Source: Cytophagales bacterium UBA2561 (GTDB taxonomy: Bacteria > Bacteroidota > Bacteroidia > Cytophagales > Thermoflexibacteraceae). From it: a stretch of DNA of 64,000 nt. How positions within the stretch are numbered: the stretch's first letter is position 1; the number at the start of each line of letters is the position of its first letter. The translations under genes and the position numbers were made by a program. Of the stretch, positions 27,224 to 35,231 are shown in pieces. The stretch is from assembly GCA_002340355.1 (NCBI GenBank), contig DDLX01000018.1:310001-374000 (forward strand), in the 5' to 3' direction. A model generated the notes under the pieces. The model ran no database searches, had not been told where the DNA came from, and worked only from the letters and a program-made list of their open reading frames with translations.

Positions 27224-27410
27224 GTAATTGAAGCGCAAAGATAAGGAAAGTTCAAATTTTAATACTAATAGAAATTGTCTAACAAGGAATCAAGTCATTA
27301 ACAAAGATATTCAAAAAAAGTAGAAGAGTGTTTAAAGGTTAAGTTTTTTCATTTTCATATTTACTCGATCGACTAAAGGCTTCAGTATTACTGAGGTCTT
27401 TTTTATTTTT
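27224..27410 (+). ncRNA. Candidate small RNA (or attenuated leader)
   Basis: A consensus promoter at 27188-27219 and a strong intrinsic terminator at 27378-27410 define a transcript of about 175-185 bases. It contains no open reading frame with an AUG and useful length. I do not recognise it as tmRNA, RNase P RNA or SRP RNA, all of which would be richer in G and C. Alternatively it is a long leader with an attenuator in front of the membrane protein gene at 27455, which also has its own -7 box after the terminator. Confidence 0.45.
27378..27410 (+). terminator. Intrinsic terminator of the candidate small RNA
   Basis: GGCTTCAGT (27378-27386) and ACTGAGGTC (27390-27398) pair at all nine positions (two G-U), with a 3-base loop, followed by TTTTTTATTTTT. 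No protein-coding gene on the plus strand precedes it for more than 1.5 kb. Confidence 0.8.
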
Positions 27411-27412
27411 TG

Positions 27413-27420
27413 TATTTTTG
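27413..27420 (+). promoter_or_regulatory. TAnnTTTG -7 box for the membrane protein gene
   Basis: TATTTTTG lies 34 bases before the ATG at 27455. A CTG, partly matching the -33 box, sits 19 bases upstream. It places a second start point just after the terminator. Confidence 0.55.
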
Positions 27421-27454
27421 AAGAATCACAATATCATAGATTCATTCTAAAAAA

Positions 27455-28435
27455 ATGCTCACAGATTATTGGGTAATTGCTCAGCTTCTAGCACAAGTAT
27501 GCTCTTGGTTTTTGGGGTTAGTAGCCCTTATTTTCTCCATTCCTTTAATTCGATATTGGTCATCAAGTTCTGGCAGTGAACAACAGTTACGTTTGGAGCG
27601 TAATGGTTATCTTATTAGTTCCATTTTGCGTTTGGTACTGGGGTTTCAAATTGTCAATTTACTTCTTTTTCTGGTCACGGTCAATAACCGCTTGCCACAT
27701 ATTATTAAAGGGGCAATGTGTGCTGTTGGTACTTTGGGAATCAATGAGTTAGGTTACCCTTTATTAGGAATAAAATTAAGTGCTATTTTTGTGTATCTAC
27801 TTTTTTTATTTCTCCATCACTTCGATAATGCTGAGCCTGCCTATCCTCTTTCTCCTTTAAAATACTACCTCATTCCTCCTATTTTTTTGGTTTTATCCAT
27901 TGATGGAATAGTATTATTTTTATACTTTTCGAATATTACCCCTGATTTAATTGCGACCTGTTGTAGTGTATCTTTTTTAGTCCGAAAAGCAGATACAAGT
28001 CTATTAGCACGAGGAAATTTTTTAGAAATAGGATTTTATAGTTTAGGTATTTCGTTCTGTTTATTAAATGTTACACTATTATTCTTTAAGCAAAAAAGCA
28101 TTTTAAAAATTTTATTATCAGTAATTTATGTTTTTTCAGCAACTTATACGCTCAAGTTTTTTTTCGTCAAATACATCTACGGAATCTTAGGGCATAACTG
28201 CTTATTCGACATTTTTTTTGCAAAATATTATTTTGTGGGTTATGCTATTTTTGGGAGCTATTACCTTCTTTTGGGGAGTCTTCTAATGGACTTGGTTTAT
28301 AATTTTTCAAAGAAATACCTCCATTCAAAACATACTTCTTTACAAGAAAACCTTCTTCGGGTTTCTTTGATTTCTTTATGGATTAGTTTCTTCATTCCCT
28401 TAGGATATTGGTGGATTTGGGAAGGACAATTATAA
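27455..28435 (+). CDS. Polytopic membrane protein with scattered cysteines, unknown function
   Basis: I do not recognise the family. The 326-residue protein has about eight hydrophobic segments, beginning near residues 8-35 and ending with SLISLWISFFIPLGYWWIW. Cysteines lie in conserved-looking contexts: GAMCAVGTLG (about 86-95), IATCCSVSF (about 169-177) and GHNCLFDIFFAKYY (about 246-259). Such spacing is seen in membrane proteins that bind metal or form redox disulfides, but this is only a suggestion. It stands alone on the plus strand, behind its own -7 box and a possible attenuator. Confidence 0.75.
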   Translation: MLTDYWVIAQLLAQVCSWFLGLVALIFSIPLIRYWSSSSGSEQQLRLERNGYLISSILRLVLGFQIVNLLLFLVTVNNRLPHIIKGAMCAVGTLGINELGYPLLGIKLSAIFVYLLFLFLHHFDNAEPAYPLSPLKYYLIPPIFLVLSIDGIVLFLYFSNITPDLIATCCSVSFLVRKADTSLLARGNFLEIGFYSLGISFCLLNVTLLFFKQKSILKILLSVIYVFSATYTLKFFFVKYIYGILGHNCLFDIFFAKYYFVGYAIFGSYYLLLGSLLMDLVYNFSKKYLHSKHTSLQENLLRVSLISLWISFFIPLGYWWIWEGQL

Positions 28436-28490
28436 ATCAATCTTTTGACAAAATTTTAATCATCAGATACTTATAATAAGAAATATAACC

Positions 28491-29015
28491 TTAAAATCGC
28501 TGTATTTGAATTTTGAAACTCCCACTAATCGGATAATTTTCACGAGCAAAGTTAGTATTTTGGATCCGTCCCTGAAATGTTCCTGTCAAAATATCATCAG
28601 TTTTATTCTCTACAGTCAAGACAAATCGACCATCCTTGCCCTCATATTTTTGCCCATTACTAAAATTTATCGTTATTTGGGCATCATTGTGGACAAGTGG
28701 TAGAGTAGAATCAATGTCAAAATCCGAAACCTGAATAAAGACATTATTGAATTCATTTCCTGTAACACGGCGCAATAAAGATAAATAACGAATTGAAGAG
28801 GTGTATCCATGAGCATCCTCAGGAAATTCGTTACCTATCGTATTATATCGATATAAATCTCCATCAACATTTACCCAAATTTCGCCCAATGGCGCACGAC
28901 GTTCTTCAATAATCGACTCGCAACTTGTCCCATAAACCAAGCAAAAAATCAACCCAAAAACATTAATAATTTGAAGGTTAAATATTTTATGAAAATATTT
29001 ATTCATTATATTCAT
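28491..29015 (-). CDS. Hypothetical lipoprotein
   Basis: The 174-residue protein has an N-terminal hydrophobic stretch (IINVFGLIFCLVYGTSC) with a lipobox ending at a cysteine near residue 32, so it is likely a lipid-anchored envelope protein. The mature part is short and beta-rich, with alternating polar residues (VLTVENKTDDILTGTFQGRI near the C terminus is typical). The start may be M1 (29015) or M4 (29006). No known domain was recognised. It is first in map order of three minus-strand genes (with a YeeZ-like and an OmpA-family gene), but gaps of 43 and about 100 bases leave co-transcription open. Confidence 0.7.
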   Translation of the reverse strand: MNIMNKYFHKIFNLQIINVFGLIFCLVYGTSCESIIEERRAPLGEIWVNVDGDLYRYNTIGNEFPEDAHGYTSSIRYLSLLRRVTGNEFNNVFIQVSDFDIDSTLPLVHNDAQITINFSNGQKYEGKDGRFVLTVENKTDDILTGTFQGRIQNTNFARENYPISGSFKIQIQRF

Positions 29016-29058
29016 GAATTATTATCAATTCGAAAGTAACATTTAATCGTTTAAATTA

Positions 29059-29880
29059 CTAGATTTCATACTCAAAGTCAAAAGGATCTTCATACATAAA
29101 TTTAAAGCGTAATATACGCTGTAATTTATCGGAATTAATAATTTTATAAGGTGTTGGAGCTTCAGATTTAATAAATTCAGGTAATTCTAATCCCAATAAT
29201 TGAGCATTCTGACGGTATAAATCTTTTTTCAAAGGATGTTTTGGAGCGCATAGATTGTAGATTCCTTCCAATCCATTCAACCGAATAATCTGAGCAATAA
29301 CATGAATTACATCATCTCTAAAAACTTGATTAACAGGTTCTTCACCAATAGTTAGATTTTTTTTCCCTGCAAAAAATCGACCAGGTATTCTTTTGCCACC
29401 AGCCAAACCTGCACATCTCAAAATAGTGGTCTTAATACCAGAAGTATTTAATAAAATTTGTTCTGCATCAAAAACACCTGAGTGTGCTTCCCGTACCGCA
29501 TCCATTTCAAATATTTCTCGACTTAATTTAGGATAAACCGAAGTTGAACTAATGAAAATAACGTGTTTAACAGCACTATTTTTCAAAAATGGGATTAGAT
29601 GTTGAATCTGCTTTGGATAAAATGTAATTGGAATATCACTTCGGCGACTTCTTGGCGGGATATTTAAGATTAAACAATCTGTATCAAAAAAGTGAGTGAT
29701 ATTATCACCTTCAGGCTTAGGATTCAACCGAATCATATAAGGTTCAATTTGGAGCGAACTTAATAAATCCCGTTTATGGACTTGAGTAGTCGAACCTTTT
29801 ATCTGATAGCCTTTGAGTTGAAGATACTCCGCTAAGGGTAAGCCCAACCAGCCACAACCCATAATGCTGATTTTGTTCAT
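29059..29880 (-). CDS. NAD(P)-binding epimerase/dehydratase-like protein (YeeZ type)
   Basis: The start is placed at the ATG at 29880 (273 residues), where MNKISIMGCGWLGLPLA gives a compact Rossmann start with GCGWLG (8-13); an in-frame upstream start would add ten residues. Further SDR features are VIFISSTSVYP in the middle, AEQILLNTSGIKTTILRCAGLAG, and VNQVFRDDVIHVIAQII, as in extended SDRs related to E. coli YeeZ. The substrate is unknown. The neighbours (a lipoprotein and an OmpA-like protein) give no pathway clue. Confidence 0.83.
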   Translation of the reverse strand: MNKISIMGCGWLGLPLAEYLQLKGYQIKGSTTQVHKRDLLSSLQIEPYMIRLNPKPEGDNITHFFDTDCLILNIPPRSRRSDIPITFYPKQIQHLIPFLKNSAVKHVIFISSTSVYPKLSREIFEMDAVREAHSGVFDAEQILLNTSGIKTTILRCAGLAGGKRIPGRFFAGKKNLTIGEEPVNQVFRDDVIHVIAQIIRLNGLEGIYNLCAPKHPLKKDLYRQNAQLLGLELPEFIKSEAPTPYKIINSDKLQRILRFKFMYEDPFDFEYEI

Positions 29881-29984
29881 TTGTTTTGAAATTTTAGCAC
29901 TTAAATCCACTCGCTTTTTATCTCAACAAACTTCATAAAACAAAATTTGTTCGGAATGTAAATTGACCAAGATGATTTTTTGAT

Positions 29985-31124
29985 TCATTTCAGAAGTACT
30001 TCAATTTCGACACGGCGATTAAGATGAGCATTGGGCGATTCTTCTGGAAAAAGCATATTACGTGCGCCCCAACCTTTGAGTTCTAAACGGTCTGAATTAA
30101 TTCCTTTCTTAATCAAGAAGTTACGGACAGACTCGGCACGTGCTTGAGAAAGTTTACGGGCATTTCCTCTAAAATATTTACAAAATCGAGCATTAAAAGC
30201 CGTATAACGATTCGGCGCAAAAATATCTGTATTTTCATCTTTGGGACGACTGTAACGATCAGGCGCACCATCACCATTAGTATGAGCATGAATCCGAATT
30301 CGCATGGTAGAGTCTCGTGTCATAAATCGCCATAAATCTGTAAGTTGTTTAACAGACTCCATTTTGGCAAAAGACGAATTGCCGTGAAAATACACATTAT
30401 CCAAAATAATCGTTTCTCCTATTTCTAGGGTATCGAACATAGAAACTTCTTCAATAATCGTATCGGTTGAAGTTCGGAGATGATTTTCTAATTTATTTTC
30501 AGAGATTGAATCAGATTTTTCAACATATTCGTTCCGTATCGAAGTTGGTGGAATCTCTTGCGATAAACAATCAAAGATTTTTAGGGTGTGTCCTTTGCCA
30601 TTAATGTACACATTATCAACTATTAAAATAAACGTATCACCTTTTTGGGTTTCAACCGAACGACTATAATCTGCCCCCACTCCCGAATGAACAAAATTGG
30701 CTAACGCATTTTTTTGGAGTCCTGTTCGACTTTTAATTCGTGTATTATTTCGAGAAATATTTGTACGAATAGGCTTAAGTTTTTTTTCTGAAATAAGTTG
30801 GCAGGCGTTTTCTGTATTGGTCTTGAAAAGTAAAAAATCATAATCGTCTTCGATACTTTGTGGAATAATTTCAAAAGTCAATTCACAATCTTGCTGAGCC
30901 GTAAATTTGTACCAAACCGTATGATGCTCTTTCTGAAAATAATACAAATCCTTCATCGAATTAAAACCCAATTCCTGTCGTCCACCGTGTTTTGGAGCAG
31001 GAGCTTGATGCACCGAATCCGTCAAGATAATAGTATTATCACAATCTTGAGCTTGAACAGAAAGCACAATAAAAACAATCAAAATGACACTGAATATTTT
31101 AGTAAATGACTTAATACGAAACAT
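29985..31124 (-). CDS. OmpA-family peptidoglycan-binding protein with N-terminal sensing-like domain
   Basis: The 379-residue protein has a signal peptide (IFSVILIVFIVLSVQAQ, cleavage near 26). Residues up to about 200 form a beta-sandwich with WYKFTAQQDCELTFEI and DFLLFKT, often seen in Cytophagia surface proteins. The C-terminal OmpA domain (about 235-379) shows LDNVYFHGNSS, IRIHAHTNGDG, LSQARAESVRNFLIKKGI, LELKGWGARN and the closing NRRVEIEVLLK. Such proteins tie the outer membrane to peptidoglycan. A good promoter lies at 31172-31203, 50 bases upstream. Confidence 0.9.
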   Translation of the reverse strand: MFRIKSFTKIFSVILIVFIVLSVQAQDCDNTIILTDSVHQAPAPKHGGRQELGFNSMKDLYYFQKEHHTVWYKFTAQQDCELTFEIIPQSIEDDYDFLLFKTNTENACQLISEKKLKPIRTNISRNNTRIKSRTGLQKNALANFVHSGVGADYSRSVETQKGDTFILIVDNVYINGKGHTLKIFDCLSQEIPPTSIRNEYVEKSDSISENKLENHLRTSTDTIIEEVSMFDTLEIGETIILDNVYFHGNSSFAKMESVKQLTDLWRFMTRDSTMRIRIHAHTNGDGAPDRYSRPKDENTDIFAPNRYTAFNARFCKYFRGNARKLSQARAESVRNFLIKKGINSDRLELKGWGARNMLFPEESPNAHLNRRVEIEVLLK

Positions 31125-31171
31125 GGTTTGTATGCTACTTTAATTTTATTGACACGACTCGGAATGTCTTT

Positions 31172-31203
31172 CAAAGATAGACAACTTAAAGTAAATAACC
31201 AAA
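31172..31203 (-). promoter_or_regulatory. Bacteroidota-type promoter of the OmpA-family gene
   Basis: On the minus strand the -7 box TATCTTTG (31172-31179) is preceded by TTTG (31200-31203) with a 20-base spacer. Confidence 0.7.
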
Positions 31204-31278
31204 AAACAGCTTCTTCGATCGTTCACTACTTCACGTTTACGACTAAATGGATATTTCGTTATTTTTATAAAAACACTA

Positions 31279-31471
31279 TTCTAATTCTACTCTAGCTTAC
31301 TAAAAATGATTTATAAAATATATTAGTATTAAAATTATTTAATAATCTTTGTTTATCGAGCTAAAAAGTGGCGTTGCAATCCCGTCGCTACGGAAAAATT
31401 AAATTTAATCTAAATGATAATCAGTAATTTATAAATCAATAAAATTTTAGTAGGGTAGCGTGTTCTAATTC
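31279..31471 (-). mobile_element. MITE-like element, left copy (31288-31462) with 9-bp target duplication
   Basis: The 175-bp element is the reverse complement of the element at 32653-32845 over most of its length, including an unbroken match of more than 60 bases (31392-31458 with 32657-32723). It is bounded by a perfect 9-bp direct repeat TTCTAATTC at 31279-31287 and 31463-31471, the mark of a transposition event. Its ends are imperfect inverted repeats (yACkCTAsCyTACTAAAA type). The centre holds half of a palindrome (CGTAGCGACGGGATTGCAA); the other half, present in the right copy, is missing. There is no room for a transposase gene. Confidence 0.85.
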
Positions 31472-31527
31472 AAGGCTTCATAATTTAACTTATGATCAAT
31501 ATTAAAAAAAATCAATTTTACTCCAAT

Positions 31528-32586
31528 TTATTCACTAGTAAGTGGACAAAATATTAGGTCAAACAATTGATCCTTAATACTTTGGATGGAGGTATTCAAA
31601 TTGATAGAACAAACCCTAATAGAATGTTTTTCATATTGATATTGAAAATCAAAATCTTGATTTACTGAGGCATATAGTAATATCCCTTGACAGCTTATTG
31701 TTTTGGAAATATCCGAGTTTTCTTGATTTTTGAGATAAGCAAATAATTGATATAAGTGATGAGAATGAATTTTTGTTCCTGATAATGGGTTCGTATAAAA
31801 TTTGGCATCTATAATTATTTTTTGAGTTTTGTTTTCTAGTGTAATATCTGTTTTCATTTTGGGCAAAGAATTTATATCTTCTTGATTTCCAAGAAACTGC
31901 CAATGAATTATTTCACTTCCTCTTACTCTAAATTCATTCTGTTCGATTTCATAAAATCGGCGTATAAAAGCCTCAAAGACATGAGCCATTTGTCGTTCAT
32001 CTCGTACAAAATCTCGAAATTGAAACTCTCCTGTCTGCTCATTTGGTAGTAAATTTTCATTAAGCATTTGACAAACATTCATCAAAAAAGCATAATGCTG
32101 ATTATTCCGATGAAATCGCACTTTATGGTAATTATCCGACTGAATAACAATTGTTTGAACTGCTGAAAATCGAAACCAAATTTGTTGCAAAGGGGCTTTC
32201 AGTTCAGCATCCAAAGTTTCACAACGTAATAAATTTCCAACTGTCGTTTTTAAGATTTGATTTGATAAAATATTCGCGCTAAATTCATCAAAATCACAAA
32301 CACTTTGACAATACGAGAAAGTACTTTGTTGGAATGATCTTGTCAAATTAACTTTGCCTTTGATTCCTTGATAGATTTGTGTGTTAGGAATATAATTTTT
32401 ATCTAAGCCTCTCTTAAATAGTAAGTTAATTCCTTTAGTAAGTACTTTTGTAAGAAGCTCTGGTAGAGTGAGATTTTCCTCTGTAAGAACCTGAATTTCA
32501 TCACTTTCTGCTAGTTTATTCCATACATAAGACAACAAAAAATAGAGATTCTGGATTGGGATTTTTTGAGGCTTCATTTGTTTCAT
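31528..32586 (-). CDS. mcrC: McrC-like 5-methylcytosine restriction nuclease subunit
   Basis: The 352-residue protein resembles McrC, the PD-(D/E)XK nuclease subunit of McrBC-type (type IV) restriction systems that cut modified DNA. The N terminus has the family segment IPIQNLYFLLSYVWNKL. The nuclease core shows D247 in KTDITL and D260-x-K262 in IIIDAKFY, preceded by the helix HVFEAFIRRFYEIE. A tail with SHHLYQLFAYLKN follows. McrC needs an McrB GTPase partner, normally encoded directly upstream and overlapping, but no such gene is adjacent. Instead the gene lies alone between two inverted MITE-like elements. The only McrB-like gene in the window is at 61774-63642. The start may be M1 or M4. 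Nuclease residues are intact, so it is not obviously a pseudogene. Confidence 0.85.
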   Translation of the reverse strand: MKQMKPQKIPIQNLYFLLSYVWNKLAESDEIQVLTEENLTLPELLTKVLTKGINLLFKRGLDKNYIPNTQIYQGIKGKVNLTRSFQQSTFSYCQSVCDFDEFSANILSNQILKTTVGNLLRCETLDAELKAPLQQIWFRFSAVQTIVIQSDNYHKVRFHRNNQHYAFLMNVCQMLNENLLPNEQTGEFQFRDFVRDERQMAHVFEAFIRRFYEIEQNEFRVRGSEIIHWQFLGNQEDINSLPKMKTDITLENKTQKIIIDAKFYTNPLSGTKIHSHHLYQLFAYLKNQENSDISKTISCQGILLYASVNQDFDFQYQYEKHSIRVCSINLNTSIQSIKDQLFDLIFCPLTSE

Positions 32587-32972
32587 AGTGCCAAAGATTG
32601 ATTCATAGTAATAAATTTGTCCAAAGATTTTTTATAATTTTGATTTCTAACTTACTCTACCCTACTAAAATTTTATTGATTTATAAATTACTGATTATCA
32701 TTTAGATTAAATTTAATTTTTCTGTAGCGATAGGTTTGCAAACCCACCGCTACGGAAAAATGGCGTTTTAGCTTAATAAACAAAGATTTTTAAATAATTT
32801 CAATACTAAACATATCTTATAAATCATTTTTAGTAGGCTAAAGTGTTTCTGACTTTAAAAACTTAAAAATCAATGACCTGTTATTGGTATTTAAACGTAG
32901 GATCATCAACAACTCTTTTTCTTGGTATAGAAAACCTAAAACATCAATTTTTTTGTATAATTTATATAAAAA
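32587..32972. other. Intergenic, 386 bp, between mcrC-like gene and scpB
   Basis: It holds the mcrC upstream region (two CAAAGATT words on the plus strand resemble imperfect minus-strand -7 boxes), the right MITE-like element (32653-32845) and a short AT-rich leader to scpB. Confidence 0.7.
32644..32854 (+). mobile_element. MITE-like element, right copy (32653-32845) with degenerate 9-bp target duplication
   Basis: This 193-bp element is an inverted copy of the one at 31288-31462. Flanking TTTCTAACT (32644-32652) and TTTCTGACT (32846-32854) match in eight of nine bases, suggesting an older insertion or later mutation. The ends read TACTCTACCCTACTAAAA and, reversed, CACTTTAGCCTACTAAAA. The centre is a full palindrome of about 44 bases, 32719-32761, built around the 12-bp perfect palindrome GGTTTGCAAACC, with TGTAGCG/CGCTACG arms. 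No coding capacity is seen. Confidence 0.85.
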
Positions 32973-33533
32973 ATGTCCAAATTACAACTCCAAATTGAAT
33001 CTTTACTTTTTGCAGCCCAAACTCCTCTTAAAGTTCTCGAAATCAAGCCGATTTTAGAGAAAATAACTGCTCAAGAAATTTCTGCCAAGACAATTGAGAA
33101 ATGGATACAAAAAAGTATTGAAAAATATAGTTCTAATAATTATCCATTTACGATTGTAAGGCTGGCGGATGGTTATCAGTTTTTGACCAAAAGCCGTTAT
33201 CAAGATACGGTTGGCATATTGATTCAATTGCGTTCCAAAAAACGACTTTCCAAATCTGCGCTCGAAACTTTGGCGATTATCGCTTACAAACAACCCATTA
33301 CCAAAGGTGAGATTGAACAAATTCGGGGAGTTTCGGCAGATTATGCTGTACAAAAACTACTTGAAAAAGAGTTAGTTACAATAAAGGGAAAATCCGAAGC
33401 CATTGGCAGACCTATATTATATGGGACAACTTCTAAATTTTTAGCCCATTTAGGCATCAATTCCTTACGAGATTTACCTCTCCCAAAAGAATTCTCAAAA
33501 GAGGAAAATGTAATTGGACAAGAAAATGAGTAA
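32973..33533 (+). CDS. scpB: Segregation and condensation protein B
   Basis: ScpB is the winged-helix partner of ScpA and SMC in chromosome condensation and segregation. The 186-residue chain has the expected two winged-helix domains: the first with SLLFAAQTPLKVLEIKPIL and GYQFLTKSRY, the second with RLSKSALETLAIIAYKQPITKGEIEQIRGVSAD and GRPILYGTTSKFLAHLGI in order. The family length fits. scpA is not adjacent. Upstream lies the right MITE-like element, whose edge is about 127 bases from the start, so the insertion could touch scpB regulation. Downstream on the same strand, 166 bases on, is the WYL regulator. Confidence 0.95.
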   Translation: MSKLQLQIESLLFAAQTPLKVLEIKPILEKITAQEISAKTIEKWIQKSIEKYSSNNYPFTIVRLADGYQFLTKSRYQDTVGILIQLRSKKRLSKSALETLAIIAYKQPITKGEIEQIRGVSADYAVQKLLEKELVTIKGKSEAIGRPILYGTTSKFLAHLGINSLRDLPLPKEFSKEENVIGQENE

Positions 33534-33699
33534 AAAAGTTGAATTCTATTTTTTTATCTAAAATTTTACATTTTGATTTTGCAATTTTTAAAAGTGCGTA
33601 AATAGCTTACGAAGTGAGGTGTTTTCTTTGTTTATGAATTTAAATCCGAAATGAAACGAATTACTATTTAGTACTTATAAACTTAAAAATCAGAGTATT

Positions 33700-34725
33700 A
33701 TGCCAAGCACAAAACTACCTTTTTTCCGTTATATGCTCATTGACCAAATGTTAAGAAGCAAACAAAAACCATTTCCGACCAAAGAGGAATTACTCGAAGC
33801 CTGTAAAGAAAAATTTGGGGTCATTTCTACTTCTACTATCGAAAAAGATATTGGAGCAATGCGCCTAGAATTTGATGCTCCGATTGTGTATAATCGGCGA
33901 TATAATGGCTATGAATATTCTGATAATAAATATAAATTTTTATCTGTAAATTTATCTGAGAGAAATCTTTTAGCACTTAGTTTTGTAGAAACTATTTTAG
34001 GAGAATTTCGAGATTTACCAATCTTTGATGAATTTTCAGATGCCGTAGATAAGGTGTTGGATGGTTTAGAAATTACCCGAAATTTGGGGAATGATATGCG
34101 GAAGATGAATAAATTTATCCAAATTGATAAATCGCCTTACTACAAAGGGAGTGAATTATTGAGTGATCTCATTAGTTTAATCACTTCAAAAATTCCTGTT
34201 GAAATGGTCTATAAAAAATTTAATTCTGACCGTCAAAAATACTATACCATTCATCCTTATTTATTGAAAGAATTTAAGAATATGTGGTATATTATTGGAT
34301 TTATTGAAGAGTATGAACAAGTACGTATTTTTGCTTTAGATCGAATTGTTCATATTTCACCTACAGAGCGAACCTATATTCCGCCTCAAGAAACCAATTT
34401 TAATGCTGAAAGTTTTTATAAACATTGCATTGGTGTGTCAGTCTTAGACCAAGCTCCTGAAAAAGTAATATTGAAATTTACCCCCTTTCAAGGTCAATAT
34501 CTCAAAGTACAACCTTTGCATAGCACACAGAAAGTTTTGGAAGATAATGAAAAAGCCTATATTATTGAAATTGAAGTAATTATAAATTTTGAACTAAAGA
34601 TGCAATTGTTGAGTTATGGAGCAAATGTAACTGTTTTACATCCTGAAAGTTTAGTGCAAACGATTCGAAAAGAACTGATACAGACATTGAATAATTATGA
34701 ATTAGAACCTGCGGTGTTAATCTGA
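33700..34725 (+). CDS. WYL-domain transcriptional regulator
   Basis: The 341-residue protein has an N-terminal DNA-binding helix-turn-helix (PTKEELLEACKEKFGVISTSTIEKDIGAMR) and a WYL domain near residues 150-250 (YTIHPYLLKEFKNMWYIIGF, then VRIFALDRIVHI). A C-terminal WCX-like domain follows (KVILKFTPFQGQYLKVQPLH). WYL domains bind nucleic-acid ligands or cyclic nucleotides and often control phage-defence or DNA-damage genes. It lies 1.1 kb from the mcrC-like gene but on the other strand, with scpB between, so a regulatory link is only a possibility. Confidence 0.88.
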   Translation: MPSTKLPFFRYMLIDQMLRSKQKPFPTKEELLEACKEKFGVISTSTIEKDIGAMRLEFDAPIVYNRRYNGYEYSDNKYKFLSVNLSERNLLALSFVETILGEFRDLPIFDEFSDAVDKVLDGLEITRNLGNDMRKMNKFIQIDKSPYYKGSELLSDLISLITSKIPVEMVYKKFNSDRQKYYTIHPYLLKEFKNMWYIIGFIEEYEQVRIFALDRIVHISPTERTYIPPQETNFNAESFYKHCIGVSVLDQAPEKVILKFTPFQGQYLKVQPLHSTQKVLEDNEKAYIIEIEVIINFELKMQLLSYGANVTVLHPESLVQTIRKELIQTLNNYELEPAVLI

Positions 34726-34747
34726 TAAGTTTCACCGCCTCTCTTTT
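34711..34747 (+). terminator. Possible terminator at the end of the WYL gene
   Basis: GCGGTG (34711-34716) and CACCGC (34733-34738) pair, followed by CTCTCTTTTTG. The stem overlaps the last codons of the gene and the loop is 16 bases, so it is weak. Confidence 0.45.
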
Positions 34748-34773
34748 TGTGTCTATCTATTTAAGCTTCTTTG

Positions 34774-35229
34774 TTACTGATTCTCAGTTGCTAATTCTAC
34801 ATTAGCATAGATCTTCAATACTGTTTTTCCTCCTTTTACATTCGAGAATAACGTAATTGCTTTATTTTGCTGTCCTAATTTCCCTTTTGTATCAAATTGA
34901 ACTATAATTTCACCTGTTTCTTGGGAAGGAATAGGAGTATTTTTGGGATATTTAGGTACAGTGCAACCACAAGTTGTTTTTGCATTTGTGATAATAAAAG
35001 GTACACTTCCCACATTTGTAAACCGAAACGTCTCTTTCACTACATCGCCTTGTTTAATTATGCCAAAGTCATGTTCAACTTTATTAAACTTTAGTTTTGG
35101 ATAAGTTTCATCTTTTTCTTCGATTTCAATTACTTTAGACTCCGTCACATCAGAATCACAACCTACTGTAAATAAGCTAATTGAAATCCAAAAGATCAAC
35201 AAAGAAGAATATTTCATAAGCAGTTTCAA
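34774..35229 (-). CDS. DUF1573 lipoprotein
   Basis: The 151-residue protein has a lipoprotein signal (FWISISLFTVGC, lipidated cysteine near residue 24) and one DUF1573 domain: FNKVEHDFGIIKQGDVVKETFRFTNVG, then a TTCGCTVPKYPK cysteine segment, then GEIIVQFDTKGKLGQQNKAITLFSN. These ASPM-like beta-sandwich lipoproteins are very common in Bacteroidota, with no proven role. It starts 2 bases after the stop of the small gene at 35232-35585, so the two are almost certainly co-transcribed. Confidence 0.9.
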   Translation of the reverse strand: MKLLMKYSSLLIFWISISLFTVGCDSDVTESKVIEIEEKDETYPKLKFNKVEHDFGIIKQGDVVKETFRFTNVGSVPFIITNAKTTCGCTVPKYPKNTPIPSQETGEIIVQFDTKGKLGQQNKAITLFSNVKGGKTVLKIYANVELATENQ

Positions 35230-35231
35230 TA

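Larger units (their letters stand above)
26482..27454. other. Long AT-rich intergenic region, 973 bp
   Basis: The left part (26482-27187) is extremely AT-rich and holds the L25 promoter, poly-A/poly-T runs around 26860-26900 and an imperfect hairpin at 26970-27010 (GAGATG/CATCTC ends with an inner AAGC/GCTT). The right part holds a consensus promoter and a terminator that bound a candidate small RNA (27224-27410), then a second promoter for the gene at 27455. No protein-coding frame with believable composition was seen. Confidence 0.6.
31125..31527. other. Intergenic, 403 bp, between OmpA-family gene and mcrC-like gene
   Basis: It contains the promoter of the OmpA-family gene on the left and the complete left MITE-like element (31288-31462 with its duplicated target). 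The remaining bases next to mcrC show no coding sign or clear terminator. Confidence 0.7.

Noticed and set aside
31279..32854. Composite transposon carrying mcrC between the two inverted elements
   Set aside because: A composite transposon should share one target duplication at its outer edges. The outer flanks (TTCTAATTC and TTTCTGACT) differ, while each element has its own flanking pair. Independent insertions explain this better.
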